DNA of 64,000 bases, taken from JAHBNG01 sp039028975 (lineage in GTDB: Bacteria; Chloroflexota; Anaerolineae; Caldilineales; Caldilineaceae). Positions 51,101-61,144 of the stretch are shown one piece after another. The notes beneath the pieces are model-generated. The model did no database searches, was not told where the DNA came from, and was given only the letters and a program-made list of their open reading frames with translations. Each line of letters opens with the position of its first letter. Positions within the stretch are counted from its first letter, which is position 1. A program made the translations under genes and the position numbers. The stretch covers positions 1 to 64,000 of the forward strand of contig JBCCHB010000041.1 in assembly GCA_039028975.1 (NCBI GenBank), given 5' to 3'.

Positions 51101-53987
51101 AGAGGGCAATGGCGCCAAAAAGTTTTATGTTCCACAGGAAGTTTTGATTGGTGCCAATGTTAAAGCCATTGATGCTGGAGAAAAACACACTTGTACCGTC
51201 ACCACAACCAATGTCCTGTGTTGGGGGCTAAACGCTGAAGGGCAGCTTGGAAATGGATCTATAAATAGCAGCTCGATACCTGAGCAAGTAAATGGACTAA
51301 ATGGTGATGTCCGATCTATCTCCGCAGGCAGCTCTCACACATGCGCTGTGAGTGATGCAGACGAAGTGAAGTGTTGGGGAAGCAATTCTAACCTCCAACT
51401 TGGTCGGGACATAGACACCGACAAAGCGACATCACCAGTTATACCAGAGTGGTTTTTGAGCGACGCTCAACCTGAATCCATCAAAAGCGTATCTGCAGGT
51501 GAACAACATACTTGTGTTATCACGACGAGTAATGCAGTATTCTGTTGGGGCTCGAGTCGTGATGGTAGACTTGGTAATGGCAAACGATTCCCAGATAATA
51601 ACTCAAATGCTCAAGTGACTAAGACCCCACAGAAAGTCATTGGCGTATCCCGCGGCGTGATTCACATCACCACCGGAGAACAACACAATTGCGCCGTGGT
51701 GGCTCGGGATGGCGATGGCTCCGGTAACGTGAGCTGCTGGGGAATCGTTAGTGAAAATTTTGGTCATCTTGGACACACTGAAAATCTCAAAGGAAATGCA
51801 TCGCCTGGAGCGTCATATATTGATGACAGACTCGCGAAAATTGCTGGTTGGCGAACTCACACATGTGCTATCGTAGATAACGACAATAATGGCATCGGTA
51901 CTGTGCAGTGTTGGGGAGATGGCGACTCTGGGCATTTAGGTAACAGCGGGAGACTACATAGCCTACGAGCCGTGAGTCCGGATGGGCTAGGTACTGACAA
52001 TGCGATTGATATCGGCACTGGCAGGGACCATAGTTGTGCCCTCATCCTGAATAATACATCCACAACCAAAGGCGGCGTCAAGTGCTGGGGTGCGAATGGC
52101 TCTAGACAAATAGGGGTAAACGGTAACCCAAACCGGCAACTGACTCCTGTTTATGTTCCAAGTGCTACTTCGGATGTAATCGATATAGCTGTAGGTGGAG
52201 CTCATAACTGCGCTCTTTTTGACCCAGATGATGATGGCAAAGGTAATGTAAAGTGTTGGGGGGATACAACAGGTGGCCAATTAGGTATCGGCGAATTTAA
52301 CTTAGTTTTCCAGTCTACCCCCAGAGATGTGGTTGGTCTTGACGAAGCAACCTTTGTAAATACTACGTCTGGTGTTAAGGCAATTGCTGCAGCCGACGAT
52401 CTAAGCTGCGCCGTCATCGACCATAGCCCCAACGGCGACGACGAAATTCGCTGCTGGGGGCGGGATTCGGGACCAGGTGGATCAGATAATAACGAGCCAG
52501 TCTCTATTGGAACAGTTGCTGAAGGGATCGCTGCCATCGATGTTGGTGCCGATCATGCCTGTGTATTGACAGATACTGGCGGTGTGAAATGCTGGGGAAA
52601 TAATAGTCGAGGGAAACTGGGAACAGACGACACAACGCCTCGTAACATACCGACCGATGTAGTTGGATTGTCCTCTGGTGCTGAGGTGCAGGCCATCAGT
52701 GTTGGCGACCGCCACACCTGTGCGCTTTCGTCGAGTGGCGGCGTCAAGTGTTGGGGAGGAGGTAACTATTACTTACTGGGCAATGACGACTACAATGCTT
52801 GGTCTAAAGTTCCTGTTGACGTCAACGGTTTACAGTCCGGCGTGACGGCCATCGCCGCTGGCGCAAGGCGTACCTGCGTATCCACCTCAAACGGTATGAA
52901 GTGCTGGGGTTCCAATCTGTATGGCGAATTAGGCAACGGCGTAGCCACAGAGATTATGTATGCCCCCGGCCATGTCATCGCCCCCAACCCCAATCATCCA
53001 CCAATTGCCGTTGATGATTTTGTCTCTACAAATATCAACATGCCCGTCGTCATCGATATTCTGGCCAACGATACAGACGAAGACGCCACGGATAGCATAG
53101 AAATACTTGGCAATTCGTTTTTTGGCACGCCGAATGGAAGCGTCCAGCGTAATGATAACAATACTTTTGCCTATACACCTGACACCAACTTCGTCGGTGT
53201 TGATATTATTCGTTACACAATCCGCGATGATCACGGTGTAGAAGATAATGGGAGTGTGTTTGTTACCGTCTCTCCAGTCAATCCAGATGATCCTGCTTTG
53301 GAAGAGGTGGCACAAGCAGTCGATCCAGCCCAGGAAACCAACTTCTCCTACACCAACAGCCAGGATGCAGCTAAATTTACCCATATCACCGTCCCCGCGG
53401 GTGCAACCACCGAGGATGTAGTACTTGTCTATACAGAGACAGCCGCACCAACCACTGGCGGCACGCCCGCTGGCTTTGAGTTGGCTGGTCGTCACTTTAC
53501 CTTGGATGCGTATCTCAACGGTTCATCGATTGATGACTTTGCCTTCGTCTATCCAACCCAACTCACCATAAGCTACGGCGACATCCCTGGCCAGAACCCC
53601 GAAACGCTTACCCTGCGGTATTGGGAGGAGGGCGGCGAAGATTGGTCGACTGACGGCATCTCCTGTAATCCGCCAGACTTAGCCAATCAGACCATCACCT
53701 GTGCTATCAACCATCTCACAGAGTTTGCCATCTTCGCCCAGCCTGGCGCACAGACAGGCGATGTTAACTGTAGTGGTGATGTCAGTGGCCTAGACGGCTA
53801 CTTCATCCTACAGTGGGAAAATGGTGTGCGTGCAGATAGCGGTCAGTGTGCCACTGCTAATGACACTGTCTATCTATCTTCTTGTGATGTCAATGGTGAT
53901 GGCAACTGCACCGGCTTCGACGGCTTCTTGCTCTTGCAGTGCGAAGCGGGTATTAGCAACGGCTTCTGCCCGATTGACAGCCAATAA
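48156..53987 (+). CDS. Giant exported adhesin-like protein: beta-helix, tandem-95, RCC1 propellers and dockerin (1)
   Basis: Start at 48156 by AGGAG eight bases upstream, giving about 1,943 residues. A signal peptide (MQRFIRTTRYGLTLLVALFT, cut after SQAQA) is followed by a CSLREA-type motif (CSLTEAIINAND, about 46) and a right-handed beta-helix (80-420) with a choice-of-anchor-Q end (SPAIDAAPSEAC, CDIGAFE). Tandem-95 Ig-like repeats lie at about 500-820 and 1610-1705 (VNDAPVASDD, GTDTFSYTINDGNGG). Fourteen RCC1-like repeats occupy about 830-1610, each with HTCxL and KCWG. A beta domain precedes a dockerin at about 1868-1943 (GDVNCSGDVSGLDGYF, CDVNGDGNCTGFDGFLLLQ). First gene of the operon; 33 bases to the next. 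Confidence 0.85.
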   Translation: MQRFIRTTRYGLTLLVALFTLAMYASQAQAATITVNTTNTDIAVDGGCSLTEAIINANDDAQTNTDCSAGSGADIIELSAATYSYISGANSTSALPYVSSRITINGNGATIVGVAEAPSLAVIFVSGYLTLQDTTLTGGTGGGIAISGGKVELNNCTVANNSNDSSGGGIENHGGNVTLNDSTVSNNYANGSGGGIVNFGRGVLTINNSIVSDNVSVNDGGGIWNYGDQSSQGVLVLNQSTVRDNAANSAGGIFNNGNALISLSTVRGNSGIASSGGIFNSGDLKIVRSIIDGNTSNGHGGGISHWQGGTGVTLDIQRSTIANNTGIVGGGIYNAFFMVLTDSTVSGNTGGGIFNESEATVTNSTISQNTHTVGGGISNRWILNLSRTIISGNIATDGISEIANEDPRLTQINADDFNILGQSSQTNSESFHNFTPTGTDVSATSDGTSPTALASILDTALASNGGSILTHVLPNGSPAIDAAPSEACSGSAQNPVSRNTNGDGTASSYECDIGAFEAPGIVDSDVNQPPTVADDNHSTSEDNTLSVASPGVLANDIDADNDPITSILVDQAIHGTVILALDGSFTYEPNPNFHGLDSFTYKAIDGTVDSTVATVFIMVYGVNDVATTIDDTYVIDEDNVIATPAPGPLYNDENIIKVSNPWSGSDIDGDPVTFVAVTTPEHGTINDPWWYEPDANFNGEDSFTYKVNDGTEDSNVATIRIIINPVNDAPVASDDTATTNVNSNVTIRILDNDNDIDVDLLSLETVDATSANNGSIVTNADNSVTYNPPNGFVGTDTFSYTINDGNGGTDSAMVTVDIIEAPLSSLMGPHLKDIMTVAVGNRHSCALTNVGSVLCWGSNSNGELGYGRPADTQNTPKYVSGLTSGVIAITAGNQHTCALVDPDGDGLGGVKCWGRNKEGQLGNGDHGEVTKFTPVDVAGLTSGVRDITAGNDHTCALVDTNGDELGSVKCWGSHKEGQLGIGEGNGAKKFYVPQEVLIGANVKAIDAGEKHTCTVTTTNVLCWGLNAEGQLGNGSINSSSIPEQVNGLNGDVRSISAGSSHTCAVSDADEVKCWGSNSNLQLGRDIDTDKATSPVIPEWFLSDAQPESIKSVSAGEQHTCVITTSNAVFCWGSSRDGRLGNGKRFPDNNSNAQVTKTPQKVIGVSRGVIHITTGEQHNCAVVARDGDGSGNVSCWGIVSENFGHLGHTENLKGNASPGASYIDDRLAKIAGWRTHTCAIVDNDNNGIGTVQCWGDGDSGHLGNSGRLHSLRAVSPDGLGTDNAIDIGTGRDHSCALILNNTSTTKGGVKCWGANGSRQIGVNGNPNRQLTPVYVPSATSDVIDIAVGGAHNCALFDPDDDGKGNVKCWGDTTGGQLGIGEFNLVFQSTPRDVVGLDEATFVNTTSGVKAIAAADDLSCAVIDHSPNGDDEIRCWGRDSGPGGSDNNEPVSIGTVAEGIAAIDVGADHACVLTDTGGVKCWGNNSRGKLGTDDTTPRNIPTDVVGLSSGAEVQAISVGDRHTCALSSSGGVKCWGGGNYYLLGNDDYNAWSKVPVDVNGLQSGVTAIAAGARRTCVSTSNGMKCWGSNLYGELGNGVATEIMYAPGHVIAPNPNHPPIAVDDFVSTNINMPVVIDILANDTDEDATDSIEILGNSFFGTPNGSVQRNDNNTFAYTPDTNFVGVDIIRYTIRDDHGVEDNGSVFVTVSPVNPDDPALEEVAQAVDPAQETNFSYTNSQDAAKFTHITVPAGATTEDVVLVYTETAAPTTGGTPAGFELAGRHFTLDAYLNGSSIDDFAFVYPTQLTISYGDIPGQNPETLTLRYWEEGGEDWSTDGISCNPPDLANQTITCAINHLTEFAIFAQPGAQTGDVNCSGDVSGLDGYFILQWENGVRADSGQCATANDTVYLSSCDVNGDGNCTGFDGFLLLQCEAGISNGFCPIDSQ

Positions 53988-54020
53988 CCAGACCCCGATC
54001 GAATTTTCAGGAGGTACCAA

Positions 54021-57000
54021 ATGCAACGATTTAACCGAACGACCCGATTTGGACGCACATTGTTGATTGCGTTGTTCTGCGTGATTTTGAGCAACCTACC
54101 CATAGACTCCAATCTGCTGCGCAGTTTACCCGTGCTGTCAGAGAATATGGCTCAGGCTTTAGAAACCAAGTCCGCCCAAGCGGCTCCAATCCTCCAAGAA
54201 ACGCCGCTTCTGCGCAATATCACTTCGGTTGCTGCTGGAGGAAGTCATACTTGCGCACTTACCTCGACTGGTGGAGTAAAATGTTGGGGCAAGAATCAGT
54301 ATGGACAATTGGGAAACGGCACAACCGAAGACAGCCCCGTACCTATGGACGTTTCTGGTTTGTCTTCTGGCGTAACGGCAATCGCTGCTGGTGGTTCACG
54401 TACTTGTGCCTTGACGACTATAGGTGGAGTAAAATGTTGGGGCTATAATTGGAGAGGCGGTGTAGGAGATGGTTCCACAACCAACCGTATAACCCCTGTA
54501 GATGTAAATGGATTAACCTCCGGTGTTATTGCTATCACGGTCGGTGGCGGTCATGCTTGCGCTTTAACTACTGGTGGAGGAGTAAAATGTTGGGGCTATA
54601 ATCGCTATGGTGGCTTAGGTGATGGTTCTACAGTTGATAGCTTGATTCCGGTAGATGTAAGTGGTTTAAGTACAGGCGTCTCCTCGATCAGTGCAGGAGG
54701 AGCTCGAACATGCGCACTGCTCAATAGCGGTAGCGTAAAATGTTGGGGCTATAATCGCTATGGCGGCATAGGAGATGGTTCCACAATAGATAAACTGACA
54801 CCTGTTGATGTACTGGGTATCAATGAAGACGTCACTGCAATTGCCGTTGGTGGAAGCCACGTTTGTGCTTTAACGACTGCTGGCGGTGTGAAGTGTTGGG
54901 GCTATAATTATTATGGTCAACTGGGAGACGATACATGGACCACTCGCGCTACCCCCGTTGACGTAACTGGATTAAGTTCCGGGATGATTGCTATCACTGC
55001 TGGGGGAAATCATACTTGTGCGCTTTCACAATATAACGGCATTGTCAAATGCTGGGGTGGCACAGGTTCTGGCTCGCGTTGGAGTGTTTCGACTCCGATG
55101 AACACAGCATATTTTAACAGACATGTATCCGCTGGCAGTTCTCATACCTGTTCATTAAGCTATTGGGGTACGGTAAGATGCTGGGGCGCTAATTACTCGG
55201 GACAGTTGGGGACTTTTGGATATATTGAAAATAGCCCTACCTCTGTGAATGTGCTTACTCCACATGCATATTCTGCTTTGGCTGTTGGCACTTCTCATAC
55301 TTGTGGCTTAACCACTTTGGGGTATGTGAAATGTTGGGGAAATAACTACAATGGGCAATTAGGGAATAACTCATTTACATCAAGTGAAACCCCGAAAAGC
55401 GTAATTGGGCTTTACTCAAACATAATATCTATATCGGCTGGGGAAAAGTATTCGTGTGCATTGACTAGCGGCGGTGGTGTGAAATGTTGGGGAACCCAAA
55501 AGAGAAGTAACGGTTGGTTCAGACCCGGTTCAAGATTGCCTCAAGATATAAGTGGGTTGACCGATGGAGTGGTTGCCATCACCTCAGGCAAAAACCATAC
55601 ATGTGCACTAACGACTGAAGGCCGAGTCAAATGTTGGGGACAACCTGGCCCCAAATTGGGTAGTAGTTCATATTCATCTTACACGCTTAGCAGGCCGGTA
55701 GACGTAGGCGAACTTTCATCTGTAATTGCAATCGCTGCTGGTGGTTACCACACTTGTGCACTTACCAATAGCGGAGGAGTCAAGTGCTGGGGTTCAAATT
55801 ATAGTGGACAACTGGGCAATGGCACCAATAAAGGCAGTGCAACTCCAGTAAATGTTACCGGACTCCAATCTGGAGTAATTGCAATCACAGCTGCTGGCTC
55901 ACATACCTGCGCATTAACAAGCAACCACGGCGTAAAATGTTGGGGGTACAATAGTAATGGTCAATTAGGTGACGGCACTTCGCAAGCACGCAATATGCCG
56001 ACAGATGTGGTTGGAATCATCTCGTCAGTTGATACAATTTCTGCTGGTGACCGTCATACTTGCGCATTGACCAATAGTGGCGAAGCCAAATGTTGGGGTA
56101 AGAATAATAATGGTCAGTTAGGCGATGGTTCATTTATTGAGCAGAAAACACCTGTTGATGTAGGTGGTTTAACCGTTGGACTCGTTTCGATATCGGCAGG
56201 GGGGGCTCATACTTGTGGCGTAACAAGCAATGGTGGCCTTTTATGTTGGGGGTTTAATGGTTTTGGTCAGCTCGGAGACGGCAATGGTCGCACAGTCACG
56301 AGGCCAAAATCTGTTATTAATCCTCAAGGAACTCTTCCACCAATCGCAACTGACGATTCCTACATGGCACTGGAAGACACTGTTTTCTCTGAGGGAGACT
56401 CTGGTGTACTGTCCAACGACACCGACGATGGTGGTAATCCGCTTACGGCTCTTCTCGTTGAATCAACCGAGAACGGTACGTTAACCTTGGCGGCCAACGG
56501 TTCATTTAGCTACCAACCCAATGCTGACTTCCATGGTGAAGACACATTTACTTATAAGGCCAACAACGGTACCGAGAACTCTAACGAGGCTACTGTCTCT
56601 ATCACCATAAGCCCAGTCAATGATCCTCCTGTTGCCCTCGACGGCACCTACAAATCCGAAGAAGATACGGTTCTGACCATTGCTGCGCCAGGCGTCCTAC
56701 TGAATGTTCAGGATGTTGATGGTAATTCGTTAACTGTATCTGAAGTGACACCGCCAAACCATGGGGCGCTGTCACTTCAGTCAGATGGCTCCTTCATCTA
56801 CACACCAGATCTGGACTTCAACGGTACCGATACCTTTACCTACAAGGCCAATGACGGCACGGCCGATTCAAATACCGCAACCATTACCTTTGACTTTGAT
56901 CCAGTCAATGATGCGCCTGTTACAGTTGATGATGCATATGAAACTGACGAAGATGCCGAATTGACCATCGACACCCCTGGTATTCTAGACAACGATTCAG

Positions 57001-60000
57001 ACGCAGATAACAACCCGCTTAAGGCCATTCAACTGGCGTCACCAAGCAATGGAACACTCACTCTAAATCAGAACGGATCCTTTGTCTATACACCCAACCT
57101 CAACTTTAGCGGTACCGATACCTTTACCTACAAAGCCAATGACGAAACCGAAGATTCCGACGCAAGTACAGTCTCCATCACAGTCAATCCTATTAATGAT
57201 CCACCGATTGCCATCGTCGATAGCTACAGCGTTAACGAAGATAACGCACTCACTGTGGAACTGGCTAATGCGGTTCTGGACAATGATAGCGACCCAGAAG
57301 GGGACGCCTTAACGGCCATTCTGGTTTCTACTGTCTCCTACGGGGGACTCTCTCTCAACGAAGACGGAACCTTCTCATATACGCCTAATCCAGATTACAG
57401 CGGCGATGATAGCTTTACTTACATCGTTACCGATGGCAACGAGGAATCGGACGAAACCCAAGTCAACATAACGATTAATCCTCAGAATGATGGTCCAGTA
57501 GCGACCGACGATACAGCCACAACCTACATAAATACAAGTATAGACATTCCCCTGCTTGAAAATGATGCCGATGTTGATCTAGACGACATATCTCTAGCAG
57601 GGGCTGATGCATCAACCTTAAATAATGGCAGTATCGTCGTCAACGCCGACGAAAGCGTGGCTTACACGCCCGCCAATGGATTTACGGGGCTAGATACATT
57701 CAGCTATACGATCAACGATGGCAACGGTGAGTCTGATATAGGTACCGTGACGGTCTCGGTACAAGAGGTTCTGCCCTCTTCACTAATCGGGCCATTGCTA
57801 CAAGATATTACGAAGGTCACGGCTGGTGAAGATCATACTTGCGCCTTAACAGATAGCGGAGGCGTCTTATGCTGGGGAGACAATTGGGCTGGCCAGTTAG
57901 GGCATGGTACGCCCTTTGGTGGGAGAGAGAATACGCCCAAATACGTTAGTGGTCTGTCCAGTGGCGTCATTGCTATTGCAGCAGGGCAATACTTTACCTG
58001 TGCCTTGGTAGACCCTGATGGCGATGGACTCGGTGGCGTCAAATGTTGGGGACGGAATGACAACGGTCACCTTGGCAATGGCGATACGAGTGATGTTGGT
58101 CGCTTGACGCCTGTCAATGTAGCAGGTCTGTCTAGCGGCGTTAGAGCAATTGCCCTTGGGCAGGATCATGCTTGTGCTCTGGTGGATTCTGACAACGATG
58201 GGTTAGGCAGCGTCAAATGCTGGGGCGATAACTCCTGGTCACAGCTAGGCAATGGTGGCACCAATGATCCACCTGCAACAGCCTATACACCGGTCGATGT
58301 CGTTGGACTTGGCAATAACGTTAAAGCCATAGCGGCTGGGGTCTATCATACCTGTGCGGTAACGACATCCGATGTTCAGTGCTGGGGCGATAACGATGTA
58401 GGGCAATTAGGCAACAATGATGAGACCGGAACCTCTCAACCAACACCTGTACAGGTTGTCGGATTAGGTAGCGAAGTACTGTCCATAGCGGCTGGGCATT
58501 GGCATACTTGTGTTGTTACAAACAACGGAGCTGCCAACGAGGCTGTCAAGTGCTGGGGAAGCAACCCACATCGGCAATTAGGTTTCAATACAGGTGGCTT
58601 TTCTGTGCGCCAGCCCGCTGAGGCCAGCAATTTATCCGAATTTGTAGTTAAAATAGCAGGTGGCAGCGGTCATACATGTGTCATCACAACGAATGGGGCA
58701 GCCCAATGTTGGGGCCGCGGTGATGAAGGTCAGTTAGGCAATGGAAGAATCCCCCTACCTGGCACTAATTCCTCTGAATGGGCAATTCCACAAGATGTTA
58801 TCGGGCTTGATAGCGGCGTGATTGATATCGCAGCGAATTGGTATCACAGTTGCGCGGTTGTGGACTCGGATAACAGCGGTAGCGGTAGTGTGCGCTGTTG
58901 GGGACAAAATGGTCAAAGTTCAGTTAGCCGTCTGGGTATTGTAGAAGATCTTGATGGCAGCCCCGCACCAGCCGATACGCTTATCAACGATAATCTGGCT
59001 GTTCTTGCGGCTGGCGAATTCCACACGTGTGGTTTGATTGATATTGATGATGACGGTGTTGGCTCTGTTCAGTGCTGGGGACACAATGATTCGGGAGAGA
59101 TTGGCAACGGTACCAGAGCACAGCAAGTCCGACCTGTAGAGGTCGAAAACCTAGGGAGCAACATCAAGGATGTTAAATCCGAACGCAATAATGTCTGTGC
59201 CCTGACAACAGAAGGTGGTGTTTTCTGCTGGGGTGGGAGTTCGACCGGTCAAAATGGCATCTTTGGTGCTCCAAATTGGCAAACTACTGCTGTGGAGATC
59301 CCGCAATTGCAATCTGGTGTAAAAGATATTGCTGTTGGTGGTGACCACAACTGTGCCTTGATTGGTTCAGACAGTGATGATAACGGTCGTGTCCAATGCT
59401 GGGGTGATAATAGCAATGGCGAATTAGGTACAGGTAATTCTGGTACTACCAGCAATCAAATCCCTCAAGACGTAATCGGTTTAGATTCACGAGTAGCTGC
59501 GCTAGCTGCAGGTGAAAACGAGACGTGTGCAGCGCTCAATGATGGCGAGATTCGATGTTGGGGAAATGATTACAATTATCCAGACACAACTCCGCCAACG
59601 CCCACAGGAACGCCACGTACGATAGGGACTATCACAGGAGGCATCATAGCACTCAGCATAGGGGAAGATCATGCTTGTGCGCTTACCAATAACAATGGCG
59701 TGAAATGCTGGACACACAACGATCGTATTATTAGTGATGTACCTGGATTGACTTCGGGAGTTACAGCAATTGATGCGGGTGAATTTCATACTTGTGCATT
59801 AATGGACACAGGCGGTGTCAAGTGCTGGGGTGATGGTAATCAAGGTCAGCTAGGCATTGGCAGCTACTCAGCATTTTCAGAAACCCCGGTTGATGTTAGC
59901 GGGTTAACGTCTGGCGTCAACGCTATCACTGCTGGCAAAAATCATACGTGTGCTTCTACGACGAATGGAATGAAGTGTTGGGGTAGTAACTTCTTTGGTC

Positions 60001-61109
60001 AATTTGGAAACGGGATTGGTACTCTGGCCATGTATGAACCCGGTTTCGTCATCGCCCCTAATCCAAACCACCCACCCATTGCCGTAGATGATTTCGAGAC
60101 AACGACCAATGACACATCAATAATCGTCGACGCCCTCTCAAATGATAGCGATGAAGACGGTACAGGAACCCTTTTCATCGTCAATGACGAAAACACGGGT
60201 ACATTCCCATACTCAGCCAATGGTGGCAGCGTAACAGTCAACGGCGACAACACCATGACCTACGAACCACCCTTCGATTTTGTGGGCGTAGATTCCGTCT
60301 TGTACACAGTCGGAGATGGCGACGGCGGTCAAGACACTGCCGCAGTCTTCATCACCGTGAACCCATCCGATCCGGGTGATACTCCAGCCGCAGTTGCAAC
60401 TGAAAATATCGATGCTGACAGCGAAGGCACTCTCTCCTTCAACGATGGGCAGACGCCTCCCGCAACCACCGAGGTAGTGGTACCAGTCGGCGCGATCAGC
60501 GAAGACCTGACCTTGGTCTATTTGGAGACAGATGCTCCCTCTAGCAGCGAAACGCCAGCAGGCTTCGAACTTGCTGGTCGCCACTTTATGCTAGATACCT
60601 ACGTCAACGGCGAGAAGCAAGAGAATAGCGACCCCGAATCTGATGACTACACCTTTAACGAGCCAGTCGAAATCACGTTAAGCTACGGCAGCATCCCAGG
60701 CCAAAATCCGGAGACGCTGACGCTGCGCTACTGGGATCCCAATGCAAATGAGGGCAACGGCGATTGGTCAACTGACGGAATCACTTGCAACCCACCCGAC
60801 TCAACCAACCAGACCATCACCTGTACCATCAACCATCTCACTGAATTTGCCATCTTCGCCCAGCCCGGTGCGCAGACTGGTGACGTCAACTGCAATGGTT
60901 CGGTCAGTGGCATTGATGGATTCTTCGTTCTACAGCGCGACACTGGCGGTCGCGCAGATAGCACTCAGTGTGCAGTTACAAATGACACCGTTTACCTCCC
61001 CGCCTGCGATGTCAACGGCGACGGCAACTGCACCGGTTTCGATGGCTTCCTGCTCCTACAGTGCGATGCAGGAATCCACAACGTTTTCTGCCCTAATTCT
61101 CAGGAATAA
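54021..61109 (+). CDS. Giant exported adhesin-like protein: RCC1 propellers, tandem-95 and dockerin (2)
   Basis: The 2,362-residue paralog has a start supported by AGGAGG seven bases upstream and the N-terminus MQRFNRTTRFGRTLLIALF, nearly identical to its neighbour. RCC1-like block 1 (about 60-775, 14 CW repeats) is followed by about five tandem-95 repeats (775-1255). RCC1-like block 2 (1260-2015) again has 14 CW repeats. One more tandem-95 unit follows, then the same beta domain as paralog 1 (GFELAGRHFMLDTYVNG, GQNPETLTLRYW) and a dockerin (2288-2362: GDVNCNGSVSGIDGFFVLQ, CDVNGDGNCTGFDGFLLLQ). Some RCC1 loops carry DxDxDG inserts, such as VDPDGDGLGGVKCWG. It is not enzymatic by sequence and is expected to sit on the cell surface. 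Confidence 0.88.
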   Translation: MQRFNRTTRFGRTLLIALFCVILSNLPIDSNLLRSLPVLSENMAQALETKSAQAAPILQETPLLRNITSVAAGGSHTCALTSTGGVKCWGKNQYGQLGNGTTEDSPVPMDVSGLSSGVTAIAAGGSRTCALTTIGGVKCWGYNWRGGVGDGSTTNRITPVDVNGLTSGVIAITVGGGHACALTTGGGVKCWGYNRYGGLGDGSTVDSLIPVDVSGLSTGVSSISAGGARTCALLNSGSVKCWGYNRYGGIGDGSTIDKLTPVDVLGINEDVTAIAVGGSHVCALTTAGGVKCWGYNYYGQLGDDTWTTRATPVDVTGLSSGMIAITAGGNHTCALSQYNGIVKCWGGTGSGSRWSVSTPMNTAYFNRHVSAGSSHTCSLSYWGTVRCWGANYSGQLGTFGYIENSPTSVNVLTPHAYSALAVGTSHTCGLTTLGYVKCWGNNYNGQLGNNSFTSSETPKSVIGLYSNIISISAGEKYSCALTSGGGVKCWGTQKRSNGWFRPGSRLPQDISGLTDGVVAITSGKNHTCALTTEGRVKCWGQPGPKLGSSSYSSYTLSRPVDVGELSSVIAIAAGGYHTCALTNSGGVKCWGSNYSGQLGNGTNKGSATPVNVTGLQSGVIAITAAGSHTCALTSNHGVKCWGYNSNGQLGDGTSQARNMPTDVVGIISSVDTISAGDRHTCALTNSGEAKCWGKNNNGQLGDGSFIEQKTPVDVGGLTVGLVSISAGGAHTCGVTSNGGLLCWGFNGFGQLGDGNGRTVTRPKSVINPQGTLPPIATDDSYMALEDTVFSEGDSGVLSNDTDDGGNPLTALLVESTENGTLTLAANGSFSYQPNADFHGEDTFTYKANNGTENSNEATVSITISPVNDPPVALDGTYKSEEDTVLTIAAPGVLLNVQDVDGNSLTVSEVTPPNHGALSLQSDGSFIYTPDLDFNGTDTFTYKANDGTADSNTATITFDFDPVNDAPVTVDDAYETDEDAELTIDTPGILDNDSDADNNPLKAIQLASPSNGTLTLNQNGSFVYTPNLNFSGTDTFTYKANDETEDSDASTVSITVNPINDPPIAIVDSYSVNEDNALTVELANAVLDNDSDPEGDALTAILVSTVSYGGLSLNEDGTFSYTPNPDYSGDDSFTYIVTDGNEESDETQVNITINPQNDGPVATDDTATTYINTSIDIPLLENDADVDLDDISLAGADASTLNNGSIVVNADESVAYTPANGFTGLDTFSYTINDGNGESDIGTVTVSVQEVLPSSLIGPLLQDITKVTAGEDHTCALTDSGGVLCWGDNWAGQLGHGTPFGGRENTPKYVSGLSSGVIAIAAGQYFTCALVDPDGDGLGGVKCWGRNDNGHLGNGDTSDVGRLTPVNVAGLSSGVRAIALGQDHACALVDSDNDGLGSVKCWGDNSWSQLGNGGTNDPPATAYTPVDVVGLGNNVKAIAAGVYHTCAVTTSDVQCWGDNDVGQLGNNDETGTSQPTPVQVVGLGSEVLSIAAGHWHTCVVTNNGAANEAVKCWGSNPHRQLGFNTGGFSVRQPAEASNLSEFVVKIAGGSGHTCVITTNGAAQCWGRGDEGQLGNGRIPLPGTNSSEWAIPQDVIGLDSGVIDIAANWYHSCAVVDSDNSGSGSVRCWGQNGQSSVSRLGIVEDLDGSPAPADTLINDNLAVLAAGEFHTCGLIDIDDDGVGSVQCWGHNDSGEIGNGTRAQQVRPVEVENLGSNIKDVKSERNNVCALTTEGGVFCWGGSSTGQNGIFGAPNWQTTAVEIPQLQSGVKDIAVGGDHNCALIGSDSDDNGRVQCWGDNSNGELGTGNSGTTSNQIPQDVIGLDSRVAALAAGENETCAALNDGEIRCWGNDYNYPDTTPPTPTGTPRTIGTITGGIIALSIGEDHACALTNNNGVKCWTHNDRIISDVPGLTSGVTAIDAGEFHTCALMDTGGVKCWGDGNQGQLGIGSYSAFSETPVDVSGLTSGVNAITAGKNHTCASTTNGMKCWGSNFFGQFGNGIGTLAMYEPGFVIAPNPNHPPIAVDDFETTTNDTSIIVDALSNDSDEDGTGTLFIVNDENTGTFPYSANGGSVTVNGDNTMTYEPPFDFVGVDSVLYTVGDGDGGQDTAAVFITVNPSDPGDTPAAVATENIDADSEGTLSFNDGQTPPATTEVVVPVGAISEDLTLVYLETDAPSSSETPAGFELAGRHFMLDTYVNGEKQENSDPESDDYTFNEPVEITLSYGSIPGQNPETLTLRYWDPNANEGNGDWSTDGITCNPPDSTNQTITCTINHLTEFAIFAQPGAQTGDVNCNGSVSGIDGFFVLQRDTGGRADSTQCAVTNDTVYLPACDVNGDGNCTGFDGFLLLQCDAGIHNVFCPNSQE

Positions 61110-61144
61110 CATAAATCCTCTGGCGTATCATAAAGGAATTTAAT

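Noticed and set aside
56340..57780. Near-repeated DNA segments of about 290 bases
   Set aside because: They encode the successive tandem-95 Ig-like repeats. They are explained by protein repeats, not by a mobile element.
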